64,000 bases of DNA from Paraliobacillus sp. PM-2 (GTDB lineage: Bacteria > Bacillota > Bacilli > Bacillales > Amphibacillaceae). This document shows positions 34,812 to 45,102 of this stretch, piece by piece. The DNA lies in contig NZ_CTEI01000001.1 in assembly GCF_001368815.1 (NCBI RefSeq), positions 1,116,001 to 1,180,000 on the forward strand. Direction: 5' to 3'. Position 1 is the first letter of the stretch. The number at the start of each line of letters is the position of its first letter. The notes beneath the pieces are model-generated. The model saw only the letters and a list, made by a program, of their open reading frames with translations. It made no database searches and had not been told where the DNA came from. The translations under genes and the position numbers were made by a program.

Positions 34812-35360
34812 CTAAAAAGAATATATAATTAAACTAAAAATGCATCCAACAAAACCAACACTAATTAGGAGTATACTTTTTTTTCTAACTCCAAGCAATA
34901 CCCAAGCAAACAACTGCGTCATTGCAACAACACTAATTAAGTCTTGTTGCTTTATTAATTGTTGTAAAACTCCAATAGAAACAATAAGAACCGTTAGCAA
35001 TAAAATAAAAAATGAAAACGACTCTGATAATTGTAATTTTTTCCTAACAACACAATAGATACCAAAACTTAACAATATCATTAAAATTCCAATAGAAACT
35101 TGCAAGTTGATCTTGAAATGAGTAGAATATAATACAATAAATGTAATTGGTAAAATAAAAATATTGACAGTAATGATTAACACATGTAACAACCGTATTT
35201 TTGGTGCATCCATCATACTAGCATTATCTGCTTTTATATGATCCGCATCTCCTTGTGTATATAATGCTAACAAGAAGTTACAGTATTTTTCTGGGAGTAA
35301 ATGGTTTGATTTCCAAGATTGAATTTCTTTTATAATAATTGAATTTTTTTCGTCTGACAT
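34812..35360 (-). CDS. Hypothetical membrane protein downstream of sigA
   Basis: I do not recognise a named family. The 182-residue protein has a soluble N-terminal part with EIQSWKSNHLLPEKYCNFLLALYTQGD (about 11-37). Four to six hydrophobic helices follow from residue 56 to the C-terminus. GAGGTG precedes the ATG. The LLPEKYCNFLLALY motif hints at a Bacillaceae-specific family. It occupies the place where B. subtilis has cccA (cytochrome c550), but no CxxCH haem motif is present. Confidence 0.8.
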   Translation of the reverse strand: MSDEKNSIIIKEIQSWKSNHLLPEKYCNFLLALYTQGDADHIKADNASMMDAPKIRLLHVLIITVNIFILPITFIVLYSTHFKINLQVSIGILMILLSFGIYCVVRKKLQLSESFSFFILLLTVLIVSIGVLQQLIKQQDLISVVAMTQLFAWVLLGVRKKSILLISVGFVGCIFSLIIYSF

Positions 35361-35414
35361 GGATGAACACCTCAGTTTTGTTTGCGAAATTTACAAATAA
35401 AATTCAGAAAATAA

Positions 35415-35482
35415 TATATAAAAAGACACAGTCAACATGCCCAACCAATTTAAACTAATTGGAAGCAAGCGACTGAGCCTTA
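35415..35482 (-). terminator. Possible sigA terminator
   Basis: On the minus strand a hairpin around CCAATT/AATTGG (35439-35456) can extend outward with CAGTC/GACTG. TGTCTTTTTAT follows. The stem has mismatches, so this is a tentative call. Confidence 0.45.
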
Positions 35483-35493
35483 TGTTTACTTTT

Positions 35494-36609
35494 CTATTCG
35501 AGAAAGTCTTTTAAACGTTTACTACGACTAGGGTGGCGCAGTTTACGTAGTGCCTTCGCTTCTATTTGTCTGATACGTTCACGTGTCACGCCAAAAACCT
35601 TACCGACTTCTTCTAACGTTCTGGTGCGTCCATCGTCCAAGCCAAAACGCAATCGTAGTACATTTTCTTCTCGATCAGTTAAAGTGTCCAATACATCTTC
35701 TAATTGTTCTTTTAATAGCTCATAGGCAGCATGATCGGAAGGAGAGGTAGCTTCTTGATCTTCAATAAAGTCACCTAAGTGTGAATCATCTTCTTCACCA
35801 ATTGGTGTCTCTAAAGATACAGGTTCTTGTGCAATTTTTAAAATTTCTCGTACCTTTTCTGGCGTTAGCTCCATTTCTTCTCCAATTTCTTCAGGAGTTG
35901 GCTCACGACCAAAGTCTTGTAATAATTGACGTTGCACACGAATTAATTTATTTATTGTTTCTACCATATGAACTGGAATACGAATGGTTCTTGCTTGGTC
36001 TGCGATTGCTCTTGTTATTGCTTGACGTATCCACCATGTTGCATACGTACTAAATTTAAAACCTTTTCGGTAGTCAAATTTTTCAACAGCTTTAATTAAA
36101 CCCATATTTCCTTCTTGGATTAAATCTAAGAAGAGCATACCTCTTCCAACATAACGCTTAGCAATACTCACAACTAAACGTAAATTAGCTTCTGCTAAAC
36201 GTCTTTTTGCTTCTTCATCACCTTGTTCAATCCGCTCTGCTAAATTAATTTCTTCTTCAGCAGAAAGCAAATCTACTCGACCAATTTCCTTTAAATACAT
36301 GCGAACAGGATCATTAATTTTTATACCTAGAGGTACACTTAGATCATTTAAATCAAATTCTTCCTCTTTTGCGATTTGTTGCATGCTAGGGTCTTCTTCA
36401 GAATCACCTATTATTTCTATTCCTTGTTCACTTAGGTACTCATAATATTCGTCCATTTGCTCTGACTCTAATTCAAAGTTAGCTAAGCGTTCAGCGACTT
36501 CTTCATATGCTAATACGCCTCTTTTTTTACCTATTTCTAACAATTGTTCTTTTGCTTGTTCTAGTGTCAGTTCATTTTCTTTTGAACGTGATGGCTTGTT
36601 ATTTGCCAT
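35494..36609 (-). CDS. sigA: RNA polymerase primary sigma factor SigA
   Basis: This is the principal vegetative sigma factor. The 371-residue protein, the same length as B. subtilis SigA, has an acidic region 1.1, region 1.2 ([11 protein letters not shown]), and region 2 with [21 protein letters not shown]. Regions 3 and 4 follow, with the C-terminal [33 protein letters not shown] lies before ATG 36609, replacing the longer frame. It follows dnaG by 14 bases in the dnaG-sigA operon of the macromolecular synthesis type. Confidence 0.97.
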   Translation of the reverse strand: MANNKPSRSKENELTLEQAKEQLLEIGKKRGVLAYEEVAERLANFELESEQMDEYYEYLSEQGIEIIGDSEEDPSMQQIAKEEEFDLNDLSVPLGIKINDPVRMYLKEIGRVDLLSAEEEINLAERIEQGDEEAKRRLAEANLRLVVSIAKRYVGRGMLFLDLIQEGNMGLIKAVEKFDYRKGFKFSTYATWWIRQAITRAIADQARTIRIPVHMVETINKLIRVQRQLLQDFGREPTPEEIGEEMELTPEKVREILKIAQEPVSLETPIGEEDDSHLGDFIEDQEATSPSDHAAYELLKEQLEDVLDTLTDREENVLRLRFGLDDGRTRTLEEVGKVFGVTRERIRQIEAKALRKLRHPSRSKRLKDFLE

Positions 36610-36641
36610 GAGTCCCCCTCCTTCCAAAACTACTTACTATA

Positions 36642-38462
36642 TCAATAATTAGCATTTTTAATTTTTTTTTGAATTTCTAATATTTCCATACCAATTTGTG
36701 CTGCTTTAACAAAATCCTTCTGTACTTCTGCTTTTTTTTGTTCTTCTTTTAACATCCGAATAGTTGCCTTATCTTCTTGTTCTGCTTTTATAAGTCGAAT
36801 ATAATCTTGAATTTCCTTATCGCTAACATCAGAATGAATAGGTTCCATTGCAAGTTCAACTATTTGGTTCTTAATCGTTGGATCGTCTATTCGTTCAATA
36901 AATTGACTAATATTAGCATCATGACCTTCTTCATAAAAAGCATACAAATGCGTTACAATAATCTTATGCATATCTATGTTAAAAGAAGCACCAAGATTTT
37001 CTCTTACTTTTTCTGCAATGGTAAAATCATGTAGCATATAAGCAAGTAATTGTTTTTCTGCGTTATGATAAGCCGGAAGTAACTTAGTTGGATTTCTAAA
37101 GCTTAATCTGCTTTTAGTATGGCTAGTTGTTTTTTGCTTATCCTGATAAATTCCTAACTTCTTCCTACGATTATTTATTTCTTGAATAATCGTATTAACA
37201 TTGAAGTCATATTCATTAGCTAATTCTTTTGCATAATACTCTCGCTCCATTGGTCGTTCAATGGAAGCAAGTTCATCTATTACTTTTTCGATATACTGTA
37301 TACGATCTCCTTCTAATTGGAGATTGTAATCTTTTTTTAAATATTCCATTAAAAAAGTCATATACGTATAACTAGCATCAATAATCTCATGTTGAAAGCG
37401 ATCTGCACCATATTTTACAATATAAGAATCAGGGTCTAATCCTTCTGGAATAGTTGCCACTTTTACATTACTGCCGATATGATACAGTAATCTGGCCGCT
37501 TTATGAGAAGCATTAATCCCAGCTTGATCGCCATCGTAGCAAATAATAACAGAATCAGCATATCGATTAAGCAATCGAGCCTGCTTTTCAGTTATAGAAG
37601 TACCTAAAGTAGCTACCCCATTAGTAATACCTACTTGATAAGCGGAAATAACATCCATATAACCCTCAAAAAGAATGACTTGTCCACTCTTTCGAATAGA
37701 ACTTCTAGCCAAATCAAAATTAAACAATAACTTTCCTTTTTGAAATAAATTTGATTCCGGACTATTTAAATATTTTGGCTCTTGGTCTGTTATCGTTCTT
37801 CCACCGAAAGCAACACTTTTACCTAAATGGTTTCGGATTGGGAATATCACCCTACCACGAAACCGATCAATTACTTCATTCCCTTCATTCGACGTCAATA
37901 TCCCAGCATTAACCATATGTTGCAAATGGAAACCTTTTTTCTCTAAAAATTGTATAATGACATCTCTTGAATGTGGTGAATATCCTAGTTGAAATTTATT
38001 AATTATCTCATCAGTAAAGCCACGTTCCAATAAATATTGATAGGCTTGTTTTCCTTCTTTCGTATGGCGTAAGAGATGATGATATAATTTTGTTAACCAT
38101 ACAAAAGCATTCAAACTAATTTGCTCTTCATTCGTCATTTCTTGATCTTGTTGTTGCCCTACCGTATCTGGAAGTGAATAACCTTTTTTATCAGCTAAAT
38201 GTTGAACGGCTTGATAAAAATTAAACCCTTCTATTTCCATAAGGAAAGTGAATACATTTCCACCCTTACCGCAACCAAAGCAATGAAAAATTTGTTTATC
38301 CTGTGTAACAGAAAATGAAGGTGTATTTTCTCCATGAAAAGGACATAAGCCAAAGTAATTTTTACCTTGTTTTTTTAAGGACACGTACTCTCCAACAACA
38401 TCAACAATATCACTTGATTGACGAATTTCATTAACTGTATCCTCAGGAATTTGTACTTTCAT
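36642..38462 (-). CDS. dnaG: DNA primase DnaG
   Basis: This primase makes RNA primers at the replication fork. The 606-residue protein has a CHC2 zinc-binding domain (Cys40, His43, Cys61, Cys64), the Toprim core with LFEGYMDVISAYQ and CYDGDQAG, and a C-terminal helicase-binding domain rich in charged helices. The RBS (GGTGAT) is weak. dnaG is followed directly by sigA. Confidence 0.96.
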   Translation of the reverse strand: MKVQIPEDTVNEIRQSSDIVDVVGEYVSLKKQGKNYFGLCPFHGENTPSFSVTQDKQIFHCFGCGKGGNVFTFLMEIEGFNFYQAVQHLADKKGYSLPDTVGQQQDQEMTNEEQISLNAFVWLTKLYHHLLRHTKEGKQAYQYLLERGFTDEIINKFQLGYSPHSRDVIIQFLEKKGFHLQHMVNAGILTSNEGNEVIDRFRGRVIFPIRNHLGKSVAFGGRTITDQEPKYLNSPESNLFQKGKLLFNFDLARSSIRKSGQVILFEGYMDVISAYQVGITNGVATLGTSITEKQARLLNRYADSVIICYDGDQAGINASHKAARLLYHIGSNVKVATIPEGLDPDSYIVKYGADRFQHEIIDASYTYMTFLMEYLKKDYNLQLEGDRIQYIEKVIDELASIERPMEREYYAKELANEYDFNVNTIIQEINNRRKKLGIYQDKQKTTSHTKSRLSFRNPTKLLPAYHNAEKQLLAYMLHDFTIAEKVRENLGASFNIDMHKIIVTHLYAFYEEGHDANISQFIERIDDPTIKNQIVELAMEPIHSDVSDKEIQDYIRLIKAEQEDKATIRMLKEEQKKAEVQKDFVKAAQIGMEILEIQKKIKNANY

Positions 38463-38848
38463 TTACATCACCATCATTATTATTTCTATAAAAAACGAAG
38501 AATCCCTGCAATATTCGACATTTTTTTATAAATTAGTTTATACATTTTCCAAATACACATAACATATATATATGATACCTCTCATTTAAGGTGAATAAAC
38601 CTAACAGTATGCATGTAATGTTAAAAATGATGTTTTTATGAAACATTTTTTTCACAAATATTAATTATAATACAAATATACTAAAAATACTATAAATTTT
38701 AATTAAAAAATTTATAAATTAGATGGCTTTTCTAACAACTAGTCCTGAAAAAAACAAAATAAAAAACATTAAAAACGAACTACAAATCAATATAAAAAGT
38801 TATAGTTCGTTTTTTTAACTTAGAAACATGAAGATAGTAGTGAGAAAA
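38463..38848. other. AT-rich intergenic region upstream of dnaG
   Basis: This 386-base non-coding stretch contains the yqfL terminator at its right end and presumably the dnaG-sigA promoters. Candidate hexamers such as TATAAT (complement of 38664-38669) are visible, but no -35 partner is convincing in such AT-rich sequence. No ORF with an RBS was seen. Confidence 0.5.
38771..38816 (-). terminator. yqfL terminator
   Basis: AAAAACGAACTA (38771-38782) pairs with the mirrored TAGTTCGTTTTT near 38803-38814 around an AT-rich loop. On the minus strand the stem ends in a U-tract. It lies about 35 bases after the yqfL stop. Confidence 0.7.
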
Positions 38849-39652
38849 TTATATTGGCGTTTGCATTTGTAATATTATATTGGCTGTCTCTTCTACGGCT
38901 TTATTAGAGACATCAATAACCGGGCAACCAATCCGATCAATAACTGATTGAAAATATTCTAACTCAAAACTTATTCGTTCAAAAGTTGCATAGCTTGCTT
39001 CTTCTTTCAATCCTAATGACTTCAACCGTTCTTTTCGTATGTCATTTAACTTTTCAGAACTTATTTTGAGTCCAACACATTTATGAGGCGGGACCTGAAA
39101 TAACTCCATTGGCGGGTCTACCTCAGGAACAATTGGAACGTTCGCAACTTTAAAGCTCTTTAACGCCAGGTATTGTGATAATGGTGTTTTAGATGTTCGA
39201 GATACGCCCACTAATATAATATCCGCTTGTTCTATCCCTCTAGGATCTCGACCATCATCAAATCGAACCGCAAATTCTATTGCTTCTACTCGCCTAAAAT
39301 AAGCTTCATCTAATTGATGGACAAGCCCTGGTTTTAATTTTGGTTTTTGTTGAAAATACCTTTCCATCCCCTCAAGCATCGGACCTATAATATCAATAGA
39401 TTCAACATTTAATTCTATTGATTTTTGTGTCATGCATTGTCGTAAAATAGGATTAACTAAGGTAAAACCTATAATCGCGTTAGCTTTGGCGGCTTTCTCC
39501 ACCACTGCTTCTAATTTCATCACATCTTCCACATACGGAATACGAATAATCTCATACTCTATCCCATGAATAAATTGTGACAAAGCAGCCTTAATTACTT
39601 GTTCTGCGGTCTCTCCTACAGAATCAGACACTAAATAAATGATTGGTTTCAT
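38849..39652 (-). CDS. yqfL: Pyruvate, phosphate dikinase regulatory protein-type kinase/phosphorylase (YqfL)
   Basis: This DUF299/PSRP family protein, an ADP-dependent Ser/Thr kinase and Pi-dependent phosphorylase, targets PPDK or PEP synthase. The 267-residue protein has an atypical P-loop [15 protein letters not shown] near residues 150-164 and the N-terminal [10 protein letters not shown]. In B. subtilis YqfL is linked to CcpN control of gluconeogenesis. Here it directly follows glyS, and no ccpN gene lies between. Confidence 0.93.
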   Translation of the reverse strand: MKPIIYLVSDSVGETAEQVIKAALSQFIHGIEYEIIRIPYVEDVMKLEAVVEKAAKANAIIGFTLVNPILRQCMTQKSIELNVESIDIIGPMLEGMERYFQQKPKLKPGLVHQLDEAYFRRVEAIEFAVRFDDGRDPRGIEQADIILVGVSRTSKTPLSQYLALKSFKVANVPIVPEVDPPMELFQVPPHKCVGLKISSEKLNDIRKERLKSLGLKEEASYATFERISFELEYFQSVIDRIGCPVIDVSNKAVEETANIILQMQTPI

Positions 39653-39670
39653 TCACTATCCTCCAACTTC

Positions 39671-41764
39671 TTATGAACTAACTTGTTGCTTCCATTCAAT
39701 TATACTTAGATCAGCATATCGATTAATTAAACTTGCAATATCATTTAGTAAAGAAATGCGATTTTGTTTTATTTCTTCATTATCAGCCATTACCATTGTA
39801 TGATCAAAGAATGTATGAATCGATTGTGTTAATTCACTTAATGTAAGAAGTGATTGTTCGGCTTCATATGCATCAAGCTGTTTTAAGAATGTTGGTTTAA
39901 TTGATTGATAAATATCATAAAGTTTCTGTTCATGCTCGTTTTCAAATATTGATGGATCAACAGAGGTGCTTTCCCCTTTTTTTGCAATATTAAGAACACG
40001 CACTAGTGCTTCTTGTGTATCTTTAAAATCAGGATCATGTTTTTTCACAGCTAATAATTCAGCTTTTTTATAAGTAAAAGAGATATTTCCTATTCCATTT
40101 GCCAGTACTGCATGAATAATATCATGCTCATTTGTCGCCTCTTTCAGGATAAATGAAGCACGTGCATAGAAGAAAGAAGCTATCTGTTCATCAGTTATTT
40201 GTTCAGATTCAAGCGCAACATCTGATTTTTGGTAAATTTCCTTTGTTGCTTTTAACAAATCCTCAACTGAAATTCCCCAGTCTTTTTCTTGAAGAATTTG
40301 CAATACACCTATGGCTTGTCTTCTTAATGCGTAAGGATCCTGTGAGCCACTAGGGATTAATCCAACGTAAATACAACCTATAATTGTATCTAATTTGTCA
40401 GCTATACTTACGATTGCTCCCTCTATTGTAGTTGGTAATGCATCATTAGCAGACCGTGGCATGTAGTGTTCATTGATTGCCTTAGCAACTCGATTATCTT
40501 CGCCAAAGATTTTCGCATATTTTTCGCCCATAATACCTTGAAGTTTAGTAAATTCATTTACCATATTTGTAACTAGATCAAATTTACTAATTTGAGCAGC
40601 TCGAATCGCATGTTGTTTTGTCACATCGTCTATTTCAAGTAATTCAGTTAGCTTATCAGTAAGCGTTACAACACGTTTTACTTTATCAGCTATTGTTCCT
40701 AGCTTTTCTTGAAAGACCATCCGTTCTAGCTTTTCATTATTTTTTTCAATACTTTGTTTTTGATCTTCCTCGTAAAAGAACATCGCATCCGATAACCTAG
40801 CTTTTAGTACTTTTTCATTACCTTTCGCAACAAGCTCGATGTGTTGGTCATCCCCATTTCTTACTGCAATAAAATATGGTAGTAATTCACTATTATTGTT
40901 CATAACAGGAAAATAACGTTGATGTTCTTTCATAGAAGTAATTAACACTTCATCTGGAATGGTTAAGTATGTTTCACTAAATGAGCCAAAAAATACAGTA
41001 GGGTACTCAACTAATTGTGTTACTTCTTCTAGTAATTCATTATCCTTAGGAATATGCCAACCCTTTTGTGTTTCAAGCTGTTCTATTTGTTCAACAATAA
41101 GTTGTTTTCGATCTTTACTATCAGCGATAACACATTGATTCATTAAGACTTTTTGATAATCCAATGGATTAGAAATAGTTACTTCTTCTCCTAAGAAACG
41201 ATGTCCATATGTCGTGTTTGAAGTTGTTACACTAGCAATTTCAAATGGAATAACCTTTGAATTATTTAATGCAACAATCCATCTAATTGGACGAACAAAA
41301 CGCAGGTTTTTATTAGCCCATCTCATATTTTTCGGGAAATTCAACTGTAAAATAACATCCTTAAAACCAGGTAGTAAATCTTCCGCATTAGATCCTTCAA
41401 TATATTTATTAACAAAAACGTATTCCGTTCCTTTTATCTCTTTAAAATAAATATCATCTACAGATTTACCTTGCCCTTTTGTAAAACCAATTGCTGCTTT
41501 TGACCAATTTCCAGCTTCATCTAAAGCTATCTTTTTAGCCGGCCCTTTAGCTTCTTCCTCTTGATCTAATTGTTTTGTTGCTAATCCTTCTATTACAACC
41601 GCTAATCTTCGTGGTGTAACAAATGTTTTTATATTTTTATGTGATAATCGAATTGACGATAACCATTCAGTTGTTTTTTGTTGTAACTGTTTCTCTGTAT
41701 CAGCTAAAAAACGAGCTGGCATTTCTTCTAAGCCGATTTCAAATAAAACATTAGTTGTTGACAT
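39671..41764 (-). CDS. glyS: Glycyl-tRNA synthetase beta subunit
   Basis: This beta subunit of the bacterial alpha2-beta2 GlyRS is needed for tRNA-Gly recognition. The 697-residue protein starts with the conserved [13 protein letters not shown]. It has an HD-like region (middle) and a C-terminal anticodon-binding DALR-like domain. The start lies inside glyQ (14-base overlap), indicating translational coupling. The operon is under the Gly T-box upstream of glyQ. Confidence 0.96.
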   Translation of the reverse strand: MSTTNVLFEIGLEEMPARFLADTEKQLQQKTTEWLSSIRLSHKNIKTFVTPRRLAVVIEGLATKQLDQEEEAKGPAKKIALDEAGNWSKAAIGFTKGQGKSVDDIYFKEIKGTEYVFVNKYIEGSNAEDLLPGFKDVILQLNFPKNMRWANKNLRFVRPIRWIVALNNSKVIPFEIASVTTSNTTYGHRFLGEEVTISNPLDYQKVLMNQCVIADSKDRKQLIVEQIEQLETQKGWHIPKDNELLEEVTQLVEYPTVFFGSFSETYLTIPDEVLITSMKEHQRYFPVMNNNSELLPYFIAVRNGDDQHIELVAKGNEKVLKARLSDAMFFYEEDQKQSIEKNNEKLERMVFQEKLGTIADKVKRVVTLTDKLTELLEIDDVTKQHAIRAAQISKFDLVTNMVNEFTKLQGIMGEKYAKIFGEDNRVAKAINEHYMPRSANDALPTTIEGAIVSIADKLDTIIGCIYVGLIPSGSQDPYALRRQAIGVLQILQEKDWGISVEDLLKATKEIYQKSDVALESEQITDEQIASFFYARASFILKEATNEHDIIHAVLANGIGNISFTYKKAELLAVKKHDPDFKDTQEALVRVLNIAKKGESTSVDPSIFENEHEQKLYDIYQSIKPTFLKQLDAYEAEQSLLTLSELTQSIHTFFDHTMVMADNEEIKQNRISLLNDIASLINRYADLSIIEWKQQVSS

Positions 41765-42644
41765 GTTGATTCTCCTCCTCTTTTAACATTGGAAAACCTA
41801 ATCGTTCTCGTTCTTCTACATATAATTTTGCTATTTCTCTAGCAAGATTTCGAACACGACCAATATATCCTGTTCGTTCTGTAACAGAAATGACACCTTT
41901 TGCATCAAGCAAATTGAATGTATGGGAGCATTTCAACACATAATCATACGCTGGAAAAACAAGTCCATTTTCCATAATTCGTTTTGCTTCTTTTTCATAA
42001 GTGGAAAATAAATCGAAAAGCATGTCAGTATCAGACTCTTTAAATGTATAAGTAGAGTGTTCAAATTCGGGTTGGTAGAATATATCGTTCACCGTAACTC
42101 CATTGGTCCATTCAAGGTCAAAAACATTTTCTTTGTCTTGAATATAAGAAGCAAGTCTTTCTATTCCATAGGTTATTTCAACAGAAACTGGTTTTGCTTC
42201 TAAGCCACCAATTTGTTGAAAATAGGTAAACTGCGTAATTTCCATCCCATCTAGCCATACTTCCCAACCGAGTCCTGCAGCACCTAGAGTTGGATTTTCC
42301 CAATTATCTTCTACAAAACGAATATCATGCATAAGTGGATCGATTCCTAATTTTTTAAGTGATTCAAGGTATAATTCTTGTATATTATCAGGAGAAGGTT
42401 TCATTATGACTTGAAACTGATGGTGTTGATATAAACGATTTGGGTTTTCTCCATAACGGCCGTCTGCTGGCCTTCTAGATGGTTCAACATACGCTACATT
42501 CCAAGGTTCTGGGCCTAAACTTCTTAAAAGGGTCATTGGTGACATGGTCCCTGCCCCTTTTTCTACATCATATGCTTGCATTAATATACAATTTTGATCA
42601 GACCAATGTTTTTGCAAGGTTAAAATCATTTCTTGAATATTCAT
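41751..42644 (-). CDS. glyQ: Glycyl-tRNA synthetase alpha subunit
   Basis: This class II catalytic alpha subunit activates glycine. The 297-residue protein contains the diagnostic stretches [29 protein letters not shown], and YFQQIGGLE near the active site. GGAGGTAAAA precedes ATG 42644, and the longer upstream frame is rejected. First gene of glyQS. Confidence 0.96.
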   Translation of the reverse strand: MNIQEMILTLQKHWSDQNCILMQAYDVEKGAGTMSPMTLLRSLGPEPWNVAYVEPSRRPADGRYGENPNRLYQHHQFQVIMKPSPDNIQELYLESLKKLGIDPLMHDIRFVEDNWENPTLGAAGLGWEVWLDGMEITQFTYFQQIGGLEAKPVSVEITYGIERLASYIQDKENVFDLEWTNGVTVNDIFYQPEFEHSTYTFKESDTDMLFDLFSTYEKEAKRIMENGLVFPAYDYVLKCSHTFNLLDAKGVISVTERTGYIGRVRNLAREIAKLYVEERERLGFPMLKEEENQHVNN

Positions 42645-42768
42645 TTTTTTACCTCCATTTATTGATAATCTTTTTAAATTTGTTAGCTTGCTAACAGCCT
42701 TCATAAAGTTTGCGTTTTTTCTAAATTATAACCGTAAGAATACCAAGCTAATCCAGTAGTTAAAAATA

Positions 42769-42990
42769 AAATCCCGTCCCTATACTTCAATATCCTTGAA
42801 GTATAGGGACGGGATTTCCGCGGTTCCACCCTATTTGTTATTCATCCATACATCGAATAACCACTTTTTAACAATTGCTCCAGAACGCCTTCCCTTTAAA
42901 TTCTATGCTCAGCTTCCACCCAACCTGAACTCTCTAAAAAAGAAAAATAAAGGTACTACTTTCTATCTACACAATACATGTCCATTTATA
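42769..42990 (-). ncRNA. Glycine T-box riboswitch upstream of glyQS
   Basis: The minus-strand leader carries the T-box sequence AGGGTGGAACCGCGG (42818-42832), directly followed by a 22-bp perfect terminator stem (42769-42790 with 42796-42817) and a U-tract. Upstream are stem I features such as an AGTA-type loop and AGAGAG. A GGC codon (complement of 42887-42889) in GGGAAGGCGTTCTGG fits a glycine specifier. Uncharged tRNA-Gly would stabilise the antiterminator and permit glyQS transcription. Confidence 0.93.
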
Positions 42991-42996
42991 TTTTAG

Positions 42997-43025
42997 ATCA
43001 TAAGGTAAAATGTATTGTTTGTCAA
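42997..43025 (-). promoter_or_regulatory. glyQS promoter
   Basis: On the minus strand a consensus -35 TTGACA (43020-43025), a 17-base spacer and a -10 TATGAT (42997-43002) place transcription start about 10 bases further on, at the 5' end of the T-box leader. Confidence 0.85.
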
Positions 43026-43113
43026 GAAAATGTGATAGCCATAAATTTAAACAAAGTTACCATGATAATAGTATGACGAATGCAGTCTTGAATAGATAAA
43101 TTAGTTATTCATT

Positions 43114-43180
43114 AAGGCCCCTCTTCTTAAGCATGAAATGACTAATTTCACATTTATGATAACCATACGAAGGGACCTTT
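43114..43180 (-). terminator. Probable terminator of the DUF4091-like gene
   Basis: AAGGCCCCTCTTC (43114-43126) pairs imperfectly with GAAGGGACCTT (43169-43179). An internal ATGAAAT/ATTTCAT stem forms between them. The structure sits just past the stop codon. Confidence 0.5.
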
Positions 43181-43186
43181 TAAACG

Positions 43187-44848
43187 TTACTTTACAAATT
43201 CTTTTGCAATGAGTGAATTGATTTGTTCACGCTTTTCAAGTAACCACTCGGATTCACTTGGATATTGTTTAAAAGTAATTGGATGTTCGATCTCCTTTTC
43301 TAACAAGGCAACTACATGCTCTTTTCCAATTTTGTTTTCCAATAATTCTAATGCACGAAGATCCTGTAAGGCTTCGTAAAACACCTCTAGACGTACCGAT
43401 TCAATTGGCCCATCTTCTCCTGGATAAACCAAAAACGCATCACCTGATGCAAAAGCATAACCAGCATCTGTGTTCTCATAAGGATTGATTACCTTTTTAG
43501 AGTATTGTGTAAGCCAGAAATTATAGCCCCAATGAAGAAAACCTTTAATGTTAAATTTATAAAGCTGTAGCCCAATCACTCTATTTCGTGAAGAGGGGAA
43601 AGTGAAAAAACGATTAGAAACATCTTTATATTGTACACAACAATAATACGTCCATAAATCATTCACATTATTTTCAATAAATGGTTCAATGTGATCATTT
43701 GCTGGAATAGGATGTTTGACGTAACCCTTTTCATAAAATTCATAGTCTGATAAAGCATCCATAATTGGAAAGTTTGCTAAGTACTTGTGAACAATAGCAC
43801 TCGCTTTTTGATATGACTCCAAATGTTCGAGTGTTGGTTCATCTGATACATGAAAATAAACATAGTCTTCTAGATCTTGCTCTTTTATAAAAGCCACTAG
43901 TTGTGGAAGAAATTCCGAAAGAAATTGGCTATATTCCTCCCCTGTTGCATCTGTATCCCAACCAAAAATTTTACTTTCTACATCATTCTCATTGGCGATA
44001 ATCTTCGGAGCATGCTTTGCTCCCCATTGCGTAAAGAAATGAGAAAACTCGAAATACTTTATGCCATGCTTTTTACACATTTCAATCCAATCTTTAAGTT
44101 TTGAAAAATCAAATGCATAATGTGTGCCAACTTTATCCACACCAATCAATTGAACGGTTAGACGTTCTCCACCAACCTCTGTATCAAGTGGGGGAGTAAA
44201 TAATGGTGTATAGATCATATTCATGCCATGTTTAGCAGCAGTATGTATATATTTATCCATCAACTCCCAATGTTTGACACTAAAAACTTCAACATTATAT
44301 TCTAATGCCAAACAATCGGCGTAAAACCACTCGGTATGAATTAGTTTTTGTTCAGGTAAAGAAACAGGGATAACATTTAATTTAAAGACTTCCTCTCCAA
44401 GTCGCTGACCATCCTCTGTTTTAAAAACTATTCTTATGTTGTGAATGCCAGAAGTAACTTGATCATTTAAGTTAACTGTTACCCAAATAGCTCGCCATTG
44501 TTTAGGCAATCCAACTAAACCATCTTCTTGAATAGAATAAAGCGGATCAGGATATAACCCTGATGTTGCCCGCAGTATATTGTCGTCATGATCGGCGTAG
44601 CACGGTAGTTCGGAAGGGGCCAGACCGACAGATCTTAGAGCAATCAGATCTTGCAGTTCTGATTCAACTTCAATCGAAATTTGATTAGATAAGCTTTGAT
44701 TATTTCGGTAAGCAACTTGAAAAGAATAGGTTTCGTTTATAAGTGCGGATGCGTTATTAAATGATGTGGATGTCAATTCTTCATCTGGGAATACTTTTTC
44801 TAATGAGCTAATACATTTTGTTTCCAATATACGGTTGACCTCTGCCAA
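43187..44848 (-). CDS. DUF4091/GH123-like glycoside hydrolase family protein
   Basis: This 553-residue soluble protein without a signal peptide has a beta-rich N-terminal region (about 1-165) and a TIM-barrel-like domain with HTEWFYADCLA. YFHVSDEPTLEHL has the adjacent Asp-Glu expected at a GH123-type active site. GH123 members act on N-acetyl-hexosamine glycans; the substrate here is unknown. The start is TTG with a strong AGGAGGGG. It stands alone between glyQS and recO, an interval where B. subtilis has no such gene, which suggests insertion or transfer. Confidence 0.75.
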   Translation of the reverse strand: MAEVNRILETKCISSLEKVFPDEELTSTSFNNASALINETYSFQVAYRNNQSLSNQISIEVESELQDLIALRSVGLAPSELPCYADHDDNILRATSGLYPDPLYSIQEDGLVGLPKQWRAIWVTVNLNDQVTSGIHNIRIVFKTEDGQRLGEEVFKLNVIPVSLPEQKLIHTEWFYADCLALEYNVEVFSVKHWELMDKYIHTAAKHGMNMIYTPLFTPPLDTEVGGERLTVQLIGVDKVGTHYAFDFSKLKDWIEMCKKHGIKYFEFSHFFTQWGAKHAPKIIANENDVESKIFGWDTDATGEEYSQFLSEFLPQLVAFIKEQDLEDYVYFHVSDEPTLEHLESYQKASAIVHKYLANFPIMDALSDYEFYEKGYVKHPIPANDHIEPFIENNVNDLWTYYCCVQYKDVSNRFFTFPSSRNRVIGLQLYKFNIKGFLHWGYNFWLTQYSKKVINPYENTDAGYAFASGDAFLVYPGEDGPIESVRLEVFYEALQDLRALELLENKIGKEHVVALLEKEIEHPITFKQYPSESEWLLEKREQINSLIAKEFVK

Positions 44849-44901
44849 TAAAATCCCCTCCTGATACCTTTCATTTTTCAGGTATTCTATCTAATATATT
44901 T

Positions 44902-44938
44902 AAAAACACCTCATTTTTTTGCGTACGAGGTGCCTTTT
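44902..44938 (-). terminator. Probable recO terminator
   Basis: CACCTC (44907-44912) pairs with GAGGTG (44927-44932), with flanking A/T extension and a U-tract on the minus strand. It is about 165 bases after the recO stop, so it may be a late or backup terminator. Confidence 0.5.
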
Positions 44939-45102
44939 TATAAGTATAATCGAAATGATGTGCAAAAACGACTTTCAGTTTTTAAGAATTTAACTATCAA
45001 GCTAATAGCCGGAATGATCTACGGTGTATGAGCATACAATAGAAGGAGTTACCAAAAACATTTGTCGTTTAAATCACTGTACCTTAAAACGAGAAGTATA
45101 GT

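Larger units (their letters stand above)
42645..43186. other. Non-coding interval between glyQ and the DUF4091-like gene
   Basis: This 542-base interval contains the glycine T-box leader and promoter of glyQS (42769-43025) and a probable terminator of the DUF4091-like gene (43114-43180). No coding region was seen. Confidence 0.7.

Noticed and set aside
38625-38655. Hairpin with T-run on the plus strand upstream of dnaG
   Set aside because: No plus-strand gene leads into it and the stem has a bulge, so it is likely chance AT-rich pairing.
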